Assembly: GCA_021845645.1 (NCBI GenBank)
Contig: JAJZVM010000129.1
Span: 1-11,575, forward strand
Source of the DNA: Bacillota bacterium
Lineage (GTDB): Bacteria > Bacillota_E > JAJZYS01 > JAJYTV01
Direction of reading: 5' to 3'
DNA: 11,575 bases
Below, piece after piece: positions 1 through 6,319 of this stretch (the stretch's first letter is position 1; the number at the start of each line of letters is the position of its first letter). Both the position numbers and the translations under genes were made by a program. The notes under the pieces were generated by a model. That model was not told the origin of the DNA, searched no databases, and saw only the letters and a list, made by a program, of their open reading frames with translations.

Positions 1-644
1 TCTTCCGCGACGGCTGGGTCGACCAGGTCGCGCGCATCCTCGCGCTGAGCGGCGTCTCGCTGCCGGTCTTCTTCACGGCGCTCGTGCTGCTCGGCATCCT
101 CTACGTCCACTTCGGCTGGCTGCCGGGTCCGGGACAGCTGGGCCCATACACCATGCCGCCGCCGCACATCACCGGCATGGTCGTGCTGGACTCCCTGCTG
201 AGCGGTGACTGGCCGGCCTTCACGGACTCGCTCTGGCACCTCGTGCTGCCCGCCTTCGTGCTGGGCTGGTCCTCCGCGGGCATCATCGCGAGGATGGTCC
301 GCTCGAGCCTGCTCGAGGTTTTGGGCCTGGACTACATCCGCACGGCCAGGGCCAAGGGCTCCCCGGAATCCCGGGTGATCCTCGGCCACGCCCTGCGCAA
401 CGCCCTGATCCCCACCATCACCGTCATCGGCCTCTCCTACGGCAGCCTGCTGCAGGGTGCCGTGCTGACGGAGACGATCTTCGCCTGGCCCGGCATCGGC
501 CGCTTCGCCACCCTCTCGGTGACGAACGTCGACGTGCCGGCCGTGCTCGGCGTCACGCTGGTCGCCGCAGTCCTCTACTCGGTCGTCAACCTGATCGTCG
601 ACCTGCTTTACGCCTTCCTGGACCCACGCATCAGCTACGTCTGA
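1..644 (+). CDS. DppB-type peptide/nickel ABC transporter permease, 5' end missing
   Basis: Inner-membrane permease subunit of a peptide/nickel/opine-class ABC importer. The gene enters from the left edge: the frame is open from base 3, giving 213 visible residues, while the family usually has about 310-340, so roughly the first third is missing. A GTG at 84 is only an internal codon. The family-typical EAA loop that contacts the ATPase is clear at bases 330-419 (DYIRTARAKG, then HALRNALIPT). It is followed by the conserved ETIFAWPGIGR (471-503) and the ending LDPRISYV. Several hydrophobic membrane segments are visible. It ends in TGA, and the second permease follows after 31 bases, so the two are probably cotranscribed. 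The family is secure. The substrate (dipeptide, oligopeptide, nickel or other) cannot be told from this fragment, so no gene symbol is given. Confidence 0.95.
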   Translation, partial: FRDGWVDQVARILALSGVSLPVFFTALVLLGILYVHFGWLPGPGQLGPYTMPPPHITGMVVLDSLLSGDWPAFTDSLWHLVLPAFVLGWSSAGIIARMVRSSLLEVLGLDYIRTARAKGSPESRVILGHALRNALIPTITVIGLSYGSLLQGAVLTETIFAWPGIGRFATLSVTNVDVPAVLGVTLVAAVLYSVVNLIVDLLYAFLDPRISYV

Positions 645-663
645 CCACCGCGCCACCTGCGAG

Positions 664-669
664 GGAGGT
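664..669 (+). promoter_or_regulatory. Ribosome binding site that places the DppC start at CTG 676
   Basis: GGAGGT, inside GAGGGAGGT (661-669), lies 6 bases before an in-frame CTG at 676. No comparable sequence precedes the alternative TTG at 751, where the upstream bases are GCGCCATCCCCTC. This is the main reason for preferring the CTG start. Confidence 0.7.
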
Positions 670-675
670 CCTGAT

Positions 676-1584
676 CTGTCTGCCAATAACCCGCTCGGGA
701 CCCTCGAGCCGCTAGAGGCCACGCGCCTGCCGTCGCAGCGCCATCCCCTCTTGGGGCTGCTGCGCACAGCCTTGAGGAGCCCGATGGCCGTCTCCGGTCT
801 GGCGATCATCCTCTTCTTCATTGTTTTGGCGGTCTTCGCGCCACTGCTGACGCACTGGAACCCGACCGCCACCGATCTCGGCATCCGCCTGCTGCCGCCG
901 AGCCCCAAGCACTGGCTCGGCACGGACGACCTCGGCATGGACGTCTTCAGCCGCATCGTCTTCGGCGCGCGCATCGACCTCGAGTCTTCGCTGATCGTCG
1001 TGCTTTCGGCCGGCACGATCGGCACCCTGATGGGCCTCTTCGCGGGCTGGCTCGGCGGCTGGTGGGACGAGATCCTGATGCGGATCACCGACATGTTCCT
1101 GGCCTTTCCAAGCCTGATCCTGGCGATGGCCATCTCGGCCATCCTGACGCCGAACCTGACGAACGCACTGATCGCCATCTCGGTCACGTACTGGCCGATC
1201 TACGCCCGCCTCGCGAGGGCGCAGGTACTGGCGCTGCGCAAGCTCGAGTTCGTCGAGGCGGCGCGCTCGATCGGACTGCCGCAGGTCGGCATCCTCTTCC
1301 GCCACATCCTGCCCAACGCGTTCACGCCGCTGCTCGTCGAGGGCACCCTCGACATGGGCTCCGTGCTGCTGATCGCTGCGGGCCTCTCCTTCATCGGCTT
1401 CGGGGCACAGCCGCCGACGCCCGAGTGGGGCCTGATGATCGCCCAGGGCCAGAGCTTTCTCATGACGCAGTGGTGGGTCTCGACGGTGCCTGCGATCGCC
1501 ATCCTGCTGCTCGTGATCGGCTTCAACCAGCTGGGCGACGCCCTGCGCGACATGCTCGACCCGCGCATGCGCTTCAGGCGCTGA
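676..1584 (+). CDS. DppC-type peptide/nickel ABC transporter permease
   Basis: Second inner-membrane permease of the importer, partner of the upstream DppB-type protein. With a CTG start at 676 the protein has 302 residues, the usual DppC length; a TTG start at 751 would give 277 and remove most of the cytoplasmic N-terminus. Visible features: the short hydrophilic N-terminus with LRSPMAVSG before membrane segment 1 (about residues 40-58), the family signature LGTDDLGMDVFSRIVFGAR (81-99), the EAA loop (about 192-225, FVEAARSIGLPQ then RHILPN), GLSFIGFGAQPPTPEWG (236-252), and the ending GDALRDMLDPRMR. No ATPase gene follows: the next gene is on the opposite strand and its stop lies 27 bases away. 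The binding protein and ATPases must be upstream or elsewhere. The family is secure; the start is likely but unusual. Confidence 0.93.
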   Translation: MSANNPLGTLEPLEATRLPSQRHPLLGLLRTALRSPMAVSGLAIILFFIVLAVFAPLLTHWNPTATDLGIRLLPPSPKHWLGTDDLGMDVFSRIVFGARIDLESSLIVVLSAGTIGTLMGLFAGWLGGWWDEILMRITDMFLAFPSLILAMAISAILTPNLTNALIAISVTYWPIYARLARAQVLALRKLEFVEAARSIGLPQVGILFRHILPNAFTPLLVEGTLDMGSVLLIAAGLSFIGFGAQPPTPEWGLMIAQGQSFLMTQWWVSTVPAIAILLLVIGFNQLGDALRDMLDPRMRFRR

Positions 1585-1611
1585 GGTCCGTGCGCCGCGC
1601 CCACGTGATCG

Positions 1612-2634
1612 TCAGTTGGGCCACGCCTGCGTGATGGCACGCCATGTGCCGCCGCCGTCCGCCGTGCGCCAGAGCGTCTGGCCGACCACAACGTCGGCCA
1701 CCTGCGGGCTGAGCCACTGGATCGAGCGGACATAGGGGATGTAGCCCGCATTCGGAATGCGGACGCCCTGCACGGGCAGCCAGGTTGCGCCGTGGTCGCG
1801 CGTGAGCTGCAGGCTCGTGCTGCCGTTCTGCGTCGCTACGGCCGCCAGTCCCAGGGCGGCGGAATAGAAGCCGACCGCCCGCACCGTGCCGCGGAGTGCC
1901 CGGCTGCCGATCGCGACGGCCTGCCAGGCGGCGCCGCCGCTCGCGGTGCCGAAGCCCGTGATGAGCGGCGTCCCAGGGCCGGGCTGCCCCGGATAATAGG
2001 CGATCGCGAGGAACGCCCGCCGTCCGTCGTAGCGCTGCAGGGATACCGCCGATGGGCTGAAGTGGGTCTTCGCTGCCGCGGCGGAAAGCTGGAACATGCG
2101 CGCCTGCGGCCAGGTCGTCCCCGAGTTGCGATAGAGCTGGGCGTACGGACCGGCGCAGGAACCGTTCAACAGCCAGGGCGACGCCCCTGCGGCGGCTGCC
2201 GCGGCGATCGGGCCGTCGGACCCAAGGATCTTGCCGGCGGGCCGCCAGGTCCGGCCGCCGTTCGCGGTGCGGTACGCGTCCCAAGCGGCCTGGCAGGCGC
2301 CGACGCCCGCGAACATGAGCGCGATCCCGTCCGAGCGGGTCGCGAAGGCAACCGTGGCTCCCATGTAGGGATTCGCACTTTGTGTCGGCAGCCCGCCTGC
2401 AACGGGGGCCCAATTCCGACCCGCGTCCACCGTCTCATAGAGTTTCGGGGCGGGCTGTGCCGCATCGCCGCTCGCGATGACGGCGAAGCCGATCTGGGGT
2501 GTGACGAAGTCGACGCTCTCGACGTTCGCCTGCGGCTGAGCGGCCGCCGACGGCGCCGCCGGCAGCGCGAGCCCGAGCAGCGCGCCGGATGCGAGAAGAC
2601 CGAGCAGGCTCGGCCGCACCTTGGCCAGGTTCAT
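1612..2634 (-). CDS. Secreted Asp-box (BNR/Ycf48-like) beta-propeller protein
   Basis: Predicted exported protein of 340 residues. The ATG at 2634 is chosen because it has a GGGAGG ribosome binding site just upstream and opens directly into a signal peptide (MNLAKVRPSL, then a Leu/Ala-rich core to about residue 33). The frame is open back to a GTG at 2700, but that would bury the signal. Six Asp-box-like repeats are visible: TVDAGRNW (68-75), TANGGRTW (123-130), NSGTTW (170-175), TASGGAAW (230-237), TRDHGATW (278-285) and TADGGGTW (324-331). Each is preceded by a strand pattern such as DFVTPQIGFAV. This is the pattern of sialidase/Ycf48-type propellers, here probably one six- or seven-bladed domain. 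There are no sialidase catalytic motifs, so an enzymatic role is not supported. It is probably a degenerate paralogue of the large propeller gene 62 bases upstream. Function unknown. Confidence 0.85.
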   Translation of the reverse strand: MNLAKVRPSLLGLLASGALLGLALPAAPSAAAQPQANVESVDFVTPQIGFAVIASGDAAQPAPKLYETVDAGRNWAPVAGGLPTQSANPYMGATVAFATRSDGIALMFAGVGACQAAWDAYRTANGGRTWRPAGKILGSDGPIAAAAAAGASPWLLNGSCAGPYAQLYRNSGTTWPQARMFQLSAAAAKTHFSPSAVSLQRYDGRRAFLAIAYYPGQPGPGTPLITGFGTASGGAAWQAVAIGSRALRGTVRAVGFYSAALGLAAVATQNGSTSLQLTRDHGATWLPVQGVRIPNAGYIPYVRSIQWLSPQVADVVVGQTLWRTADGGGTWRAITQAWPN

Positions 2635-2646
2635 CTGGGTCGCCTC

Positions 2647-2658
2647 CCGTATCCTCGT
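2647..2658 (-). repeat. 12-bp repeat, copy 1 (upstream of the small propeller gene)
   Basis: The minus-strand sequence ACGAGGATACGG occurs here and again at 4749-4760, each time upstream of one of the two propeller genes. Here it lies about 12 bases before the ATG and runs into the ribosome binding site. It may be a shared regulatory element, a relic of gene duplication, or chance. Confidence 0.45.
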
Positions 2659-2696
2659 TCCAACAGAGTAGAACGCTCCTGCCCGCGCGGTTGGTT

Positions 2697-4691
2697 TCAC
2701 GGCACGTAGAGCCAGCTCCGCCCGCCGTCCTGCGTGCGCAGGAGGCCCGTCGTGGTCTGGATGAGGGCTGTGGCCCCACCCTGCACTGCGATGGCCGCAG
2801 GTGCCCCGGCAGCCGTCAGGTCGAGGGTGCGCCAGGTCCGCCCGCCGTCACGCGTCAGGAGGTACTTGCCGCTGTCCGCGTAGCGCTGCACGATGCCGAG
2901 GCCCCCCGCGTCGAACGCCATTGCCGAACCTGGCCAGGCCCTGGCCGGCACGTGTTTCTCCCGCAGCAGGACATGCCAGCGGCGCCCGCCGTCCGCAGTC
3001 TCGTAGAGCACCGCCTGCCCGGGCCCGCCGACGTACGCGTATCCCCGATCGCGTGTCGGGAAGTCGAGGGCCCAGGTGTAGCCATCCGGCAGCCCCGCGT
3101 ACCGGACCCACGTCCTGCCGCCGTCCGCCGTGCGCAGGATCGCACCTCCCGTCTCGCGGTAGAGGACGGCGACGCCTGTTCCGTGGCGGTAGAAGCGCAC
3201 GAGGCGCGGGTCGTCATGGAGAACGAGACCGACCCTGCCCCAGTGTCGGCCGCCATCGCCCGTCTCGAAGAGCAGGCCGCCTGGGTGTGGCCAGGTGCTG
3301 GCCGCCAGGAGGTAGCCATGCTCGCGGGAGGCGAAGGAGACGAGATAGGGCGCCGTGCCGGGAAGATCGGCCACGAAGGACCACGTGCCGCCGCGATCGC
3401 CGCTGCGCACCAGGGCACTCGGGTCATAGACCAGTCCGACGCCGTAAAGCGTCTTTCCCGAACCCGAGACAACGCCGCGGATCGGCGCGACGGGCCAGAT
3501 CTGCCGGACCCTCCCCTGCGCCGTGATGCGGACGAGCGTGCCGGCCCCGCCGCCGAGGGCGGGGTTGGGCCCCGCGATGGCGTAGGCCATGGCGCCCAGG
3601 GGATCGAGGGAGCCTGCGACGAAGGTGCGGGCGAAGAACTGCCGGAAGGTGCGGCCGCCATCCAGGGTGACCAGAACGCCGCCCGCCCCGGGACCCGCGC
3701 CCGGTGACAGAGTGAGCCAGCCGACGTTCGCGTCCGCGAATTGCGGTCCCCCCGGCCAGCCTGCGCTGATCTGCGGCCCCCAATGGTACGCGGGCTGCAG
3801 GACGCGCCAGGTGGCGCCACCATCGCTGGTCGCCTCGAGCTCCGGCAGGCAGCCGCCCATGGTGCAGCCGTCGAGCGACGGCAGGACGGCAAAACCGGTT
3901 CGGGGCGTCACGAAATCGAGTGCGAATGCCCCACCGTTGGCGACGTTCGACATGCCCACCGTCTGCAGCACGCGCCAGCTCCCGCCGCCATCGCTCGTGC
4001 CGAGGATCGCGCCCTCGCACGCCGCGCTCGGTCCCTGCGCCGCGCAGCGCCAGCCGGCCACGTAGCCGACGGACGGGCTAAGGAAGTCGACGCTCGTGGG
4101 CGCGTAGCCGCTCGTACCGACGGTCTGCCAGGTGCGCCCGCCGTCCTCCGTGCGGACCAGTCGCGTGTCGCCGGGAGGCGAAGCCCCCGCAACCCCGGCG
4201 ACTGCCACCCCGACGCTCGGGCCAAGGAAGTGCGGCGGCGCGATAAAATCGAGGCCCTGCCCGACCGCACGCCAGCTGCGCCCCCCGTCGCTTGTGGCCA
4301 AGAGGCGCCCCACCTGCCCGGGCGCGCCGACGAGCACCCAGCCGTGGCTGGGGTCCAGCATCTGCAGCCAGCTCGGTTCACCCGGCCCGAGCGCAGTCCA
4401 GGCGAAGGTCCGGCCGCCGTCGCCCGTGGCGCCGAACGCACCCTGGCAGTCGGCCTGGCCCGGGCGGCAGCGCTCGCCGACCATGTAGCCCTCTCGCGGC
4501 GAAAGGAAATCGATCGCGGTGGGCCGCCAGGGCGCCGCGGCGAGCCGAGCGGGCAACCGCCCGGCGATCCGTCCGGACACGGGCGCCGCGCCGTTGCCTT
4601 GCGCCTGGCCGCACGCTGCGGCCAACGCTGCGGCGAGCAGCGTCACCGCAGCCGCGCCCACCTTCGCGGCAAGGCTCCTGTGCCGGGCCAT
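2697..4691 (-). CDS. Lipoprotein with twelve Asp-box (BNR/Ycf48-like) propeller repeats
   Basis: Predicted surface or periplasmic lipoprotein of 664 residues. The ATG at 4691 follows GGAGGT with 5-base spacing. The N-terminus is a signal with a lipid-attachment Cys (hydrophobic core about 11-26, AAAC at 24-27). Twelve Asp-box motifs of the form T-x-D-G-G-x-[TS]-[WF] begin near residues 89, 133, 181, 232, 288, 342, 430, 477, 521, 565, 613 and 653, usually 44-56 residues apart. The one longer gap (349-430) could hold a degenerate blade or link two propellers. Strand motifs such as DFLSPREGYMVG precede the boxes, as in Ycf48-like and sialidase-like folds. This is enough for two propellers. No catalytic motif is seen, so a binding or scaffold role is more likely than an enzyme; that is inference. 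The smaller propeller gene lies 62 bases downstream, probably in the same transcript. Confidence 0.88.
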   Translation of the reverse strand: MARHRSLAAKVGAAAVTLLAAALAAACGQAQGNGAAPVSGRIAGRLPARLAAAPWRPTAIDFLSPREGYMVGERCRPGQADCQGAFGATGDGGRTFAWTALGPGEPSWLQMLDPSHGWVLVGAPGQVGRLLATSDGGRSWRAVGQGLDFIAPPHFLGPSVGVAVAGVAGASPPGDTRLVRTEDGGRTWQTVGTSGYAPTSVDFLSPSVGYVAGWRCAAQGPSAACEGAILGTSDGGGSWRVLQTVGMSNVANGGAFALDFVTPRTGFAVLPSLDGCTMGGCLPELEATSDGGATWRVLQPAYHWGPQISAGWPGGPQFADANVGWLTLSPGAGPGAGGVLVTLDGGRTFRQFFARTFVAGSLDPLGAMAYAIAGPNPALGGGAGTLVRITAQGRVRQIWPVAPIRGVVSGSGKTLYGVGLVYDPSALVRSGDRGGTWSFVADLPGTAPYLVSFASREHGYLLAASTWPHPGGLLFETGDGGRHWGRVGLVLHDDPRLVRFYRHGTGVAVLYRETGGAILRTADGGRTWVRYAGLPDGYTWALDFPTRDRGYAYVGGPGQAVLYETADGGRRWHVLLREKHVPARAWPGSAMAFDAGGLGIVQRYADSGKYLLTRDGGRTWRTLDLTAAGAPAAIAVQGGATALIQTTTGLLRTQDGGRSWLYVP

Positions 4692-4748
4692 ATGGCACCT
4701 CCCCGGGACATGCGAGCCGTTTCACGGGGAGTGTTCCACCTTCAGGCA

Positions 4749-4760
4749 CCGTATCCTCGT
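4749..4760 (-). repeat. 12-bp repeat, copy 2 (upstream of the large propeller gene)
   Basis: Exact second copy of ACGAGGATACGG on the minus strand, about 58 bases before the ATG at 4691. It sits between the 4782-4808 hairpin and the start codon, a plausible place for a promoter or operator. It matches no standard promoter consensus with confidence. Confidence 0.45.
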
Positions 4761-4781
4761 CGAAGGGCCTCTTGGTTTGCC

Positions 4782-4808
4782 CCGGGCGAGATCGAGACCC
4801 TCGCCCGG
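4782..4808 (-). terminator. Perfect 9-bp inverted repeat between two lipoprotein genes
   Basis: CCGGGCGAG (4782-4790) and CTCGCCCGG (4800-4808) are exact inverted copies around a 9-base loop. The hairpin lies about 60 bases beyond the stop of the upstream lipoprotein gene and about 90 bases before the next start. No T-run follows on the minus strand (GGCAAACCAAG), so it is not a textbook intrinsic terminator. It could terminate or attenuate transcription, or protect an mRNA end. Confidence 0.45.
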
Positions 4809-4870
4809 CGGGAACTCCGTCTGCGGTCCGCCCGACCTCTTTGGATCTTCCGAGCGGGTCGATCTCTTGC

Positions 4871-5749
4871 CTACTCGAACGACCAGGCGTGCGTCTTGAG
4901 GTCGAACGTCCCCTTGGCTCCGGACGCCGCCCGAAGTGAGACGACTTCGCCATGGACCGCGGTGATCTCGAGCCTGCCGACCTTTCTCGGGCACGTGAAC
5001 GAGACGTCGTACTGCGCTATGAGGCCGAGGTCCGTCGCATAGTTGAGCAGCGTACCCAGCGTGGCCCCGCCGCCCTGATCCGCCGTGTAGACGTAGAGCG
5101 GATCCCACACTTCGCCGTACTCCGCGACCGACCCGTCCCGCCAGAGGCTTGTGACGCCCGCCAGGTACTCGGGGCTCATGAGGCCGTACATCGACGGATA
5201 TCTGTCGCGCGGAATCTCGGCGACCTGCCGTGCCTCCTTGGATTCGGGCCAAAGGACCGGGACGCGCCCACCCTGGATGACGCCATGCACTTCGCCGCCG
5301 GTGAGCTGCTCGGCGGCGCCCGTACGCCCGTTCACGGCCGCCACCTCGAACTCCAGCGTCGGCGGCTGCGGCATCTCGGGACCAGCCGAGTTGAGGCCGA
5401 GGTTCTTCCCCACAAACTCGATCAGATACACCGAGGCGGGGTTGCCCGTCCGGCCCCCGCGCAGCCCCGCGGGCTGGATATAGATGAATCTCGCCAGCCG
5501 CAGCGCGATGGCCCAAGTGGACTCGGTCCGCCGGAGTGCCTGCAGCGGGGTCAGGGTGAAGGGTTTCGGCGCAACGACGCGCCATGGCTGCGCGTAGAGG
5601 TACGGAAGTCGCTTCTGCCAGGCGACATGGCGAACCGGGATGCCGTCAAACCTCGCAGGGAACGGCATCGGAGCCGCCGTCGGCCGCGCCTGGCCGCACG
5701 CGCCCAGAAGCGCGACGCAAGCCGCGAGGGCGGCCAAATGCTTTCGCAC
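4871..5749 (-). CDS. Putative lipoprotein of unknown function
   Basis: Predicted lipoprotein of 292 residues whose family I do not recognise. GTG 5749 is preferred because GAGGGGGG lies 6 bases upstream and the product starts at once with a compact lipoprotein signal (MRKHLAALAACVALLGAC, lipobox LGAC with Cys18). The frame extends to GTG 5773, but that start has a weaker ribosome binding site and adds eight charged residues. The mature protein begins CGQA, as does the neighbouring propeller lipoprotein. After the signal there are no membrane segments. The C-terminal third (LEITAVHGEVVSLRAASG, then GTFDLKTHAWSF) looks like alternating beta strands, and VAAVNGRTGAAEQL resembles PepSY-like or regulatory beta repeats, but this is too weak to name a domain. 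The next gene starts 179 bases downstream, after a hairpin, so it may be a separate transcript. Confidence 0.82.
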   Translation of the reverse strand: MRKHLAALAACVALLGACGQARPTAAPMPFPARFDGIPVRHVAWQKRLPYLYAQPWRVVAPKPFTLTPLQALRRTESTWAIALRLARFIYIQPAGLRGGRTGNPASVYLIEFVGKNLGLNSAGPEMPQPPTLEFEVAAVNGRTGAAEQLTGGEVHGVIQGGRVPVLWPESKEARQVAEIPRDRYPSMYGLMSPEYLAGVTSLWRDGSVAEYGEVWDPLYVYTADQGGGATLGTLLNYATDLGLIAQYDVSFTCPRKVGRLEITAVHGEVVSLRAASGAKGTFDLKTHAWSFE

Positions 5750-5755
5750 CTCTGT

Positions 5756-5763
5756 CCCCCCTC
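5756..5763 (-). promoter_or_regulatory. Ribosome binding site placing the lipoprotein start at GTG 5749
   Basis: GAGGGGGG on the minus strand, 6 bases before GTG 5749. It supports this start over the in-frame GTG at 5773, which would put the purine run inside the coding sequence. Confidence 0.55.
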
Positions 5764-5918
5764 GCGGCTCCACATCCAGACTTGACAGGTTTCTCCACCT
5801 TGATGGCGCACACCTTCTATTCGCCGGTACCGCTCACACGGTTACTGGATGGCTCGTCAGGGTGTTCGCGGGGCTCGACGTCTGTGCCCACATGGTGGAT
5901 CGCCGAACATTCCCTGGC
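5764..5918. other. Non-coding interval upstream of the unknown lipoprotein
   Basis: I find no convincing gene here. Plus-strand open frames cross it, but their third codon positions are not GC-rich like those of the real genes in this window. A TTGACA at 5782-5787 (plus strand) has no matching -10 and no gene downstream. The minus-strand promoter of the lipoprotein gene probably lies here but cannot be identified by eye. Confidence 0.5.
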
Positions 5919-6157
5919 CTACGAGCCATCCCGTTCAGCCTCCAGATGCTGCGGCGCGCCGTCGGGCACCGCGCCGAACTGTTGTGCCGCGTCGACACAG
6001 TAGCCGCGGCCGATCAGGAACGTAGTCTTCGTCAGCTGGCTTTGGGCCTGCCGCGCAACCTGCTGGCAAGAGGTAGCCGGCCCCAGCCGACACCACGGCG
6101 ACGACAATCGCCGCGCTGAGCCAAGCAGGGCGTCACTGCTGGCGGCTGACCGTTCAT
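5919..6157 (-). pseudogene. Broken small gene: single membrane segment protein with two apparent frameshifts
   Basis: No frame is intact, but three consecutive frame pieces join into a sensible protein of about 78 residues. ATG 6157, with GGAGG 8 bases upstream, opens MNGQPPAVTP. Skipping one base near 6127 continues into AWLSAAIVVAVVSAGAG, a good membrane segment. Skipping one more near 6066 continues as QQVARQAQSQLTKTTFLIG to a TAG at 5919. Third codon positions are GC-rich in the second and third pieces, as in neighbouring genes. Both shifts are in the same direction (one extra base each). The result looks like a small protein with one N-terminal membrane segment and a short outside tail. 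The breaks could be real decay or sequencing error. An 81-residue unbroken frame from ATG 6164 shares the tail but lacks the membrane segment. Family not recognised. Confidence 0.5.
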
Positions 6158-6241
6158 CTTCCATCCCTCCAGCGTGGCAAGGCGTCAGGTGCGCGCTGTC
6201 ACCAGCCTATGCGCGCGGGTGGGAAGATGCCGGCCGAACGC

Positions 6242-6270
6242 CCTGGCGCCATACGAAACGTGGCGCCAGG
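6242..6270 (-). terminator. Perfect 10-bp hairpin after the hydantoinase operon
   Basis: CCTGGCGCCA (6242-6251) and TGGCGCCAGG (6261-6270) pair perfectly around a 9-base loop. It lies 50-78 bases beyond the HyuB stop on the minus strand. No T-run follows (GGGCGTTCGG), so termination without a U-tail or mRNA 3'-end protection is likelier than a classical intrinsic terminator. Confidence 0.5.
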
Positions 6271-6273
6271 CCC

Positions 6274-6288
6274 GGAGCTTCATGCTCC
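6274..6288 (-). terminator. Short hairpin next to the operon-end hairpin
   Basis: GGAGC (6274-6278) and GCTCC (6284-6288) flank a 5-base loop. In the minus-strand transcript it comes just before the longer hairpin at 6242-6270, giving two tandem stem-loops after the HyuB stop. Confidence 0.4.
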
Positions 6289-6319
6289 CCGCCCGGCGCC
6301 ACCGCCAGTCCGATTCTCT

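Noticed and set aside
2667..2700. TGAAAC followed by CGTT (minus strand) as an ECF-type promoter for the small propeller gene
   Set aside because: The TGA is the stop codon of the upstream gene, and the spacing to CGT (about 18 bases) is longer than expected.
2589..5042. Overlapping plus-strand open frames opposite the propeller genes
   Set aside because: They are complementary to regular Asp-box repeats, which explains their length and low complexity. No ribosome binding site or domain supports them.
5782..5787. TTGACA on the plus strand as a promoter -35 box
   Set aside because: No TATAAT-like sequence lies 16-18 bases downstream, and no plus-strand gene follows.
5640..6119. Plus-strand open frame of 159 codons covering the apparent gene gap
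   Set aside because: Its first part overlaps the lipoprotein gene on the other strand. In the gap its third codon positions are mixed, unlike real genes here, while minus-strand pieces look more coding-like.
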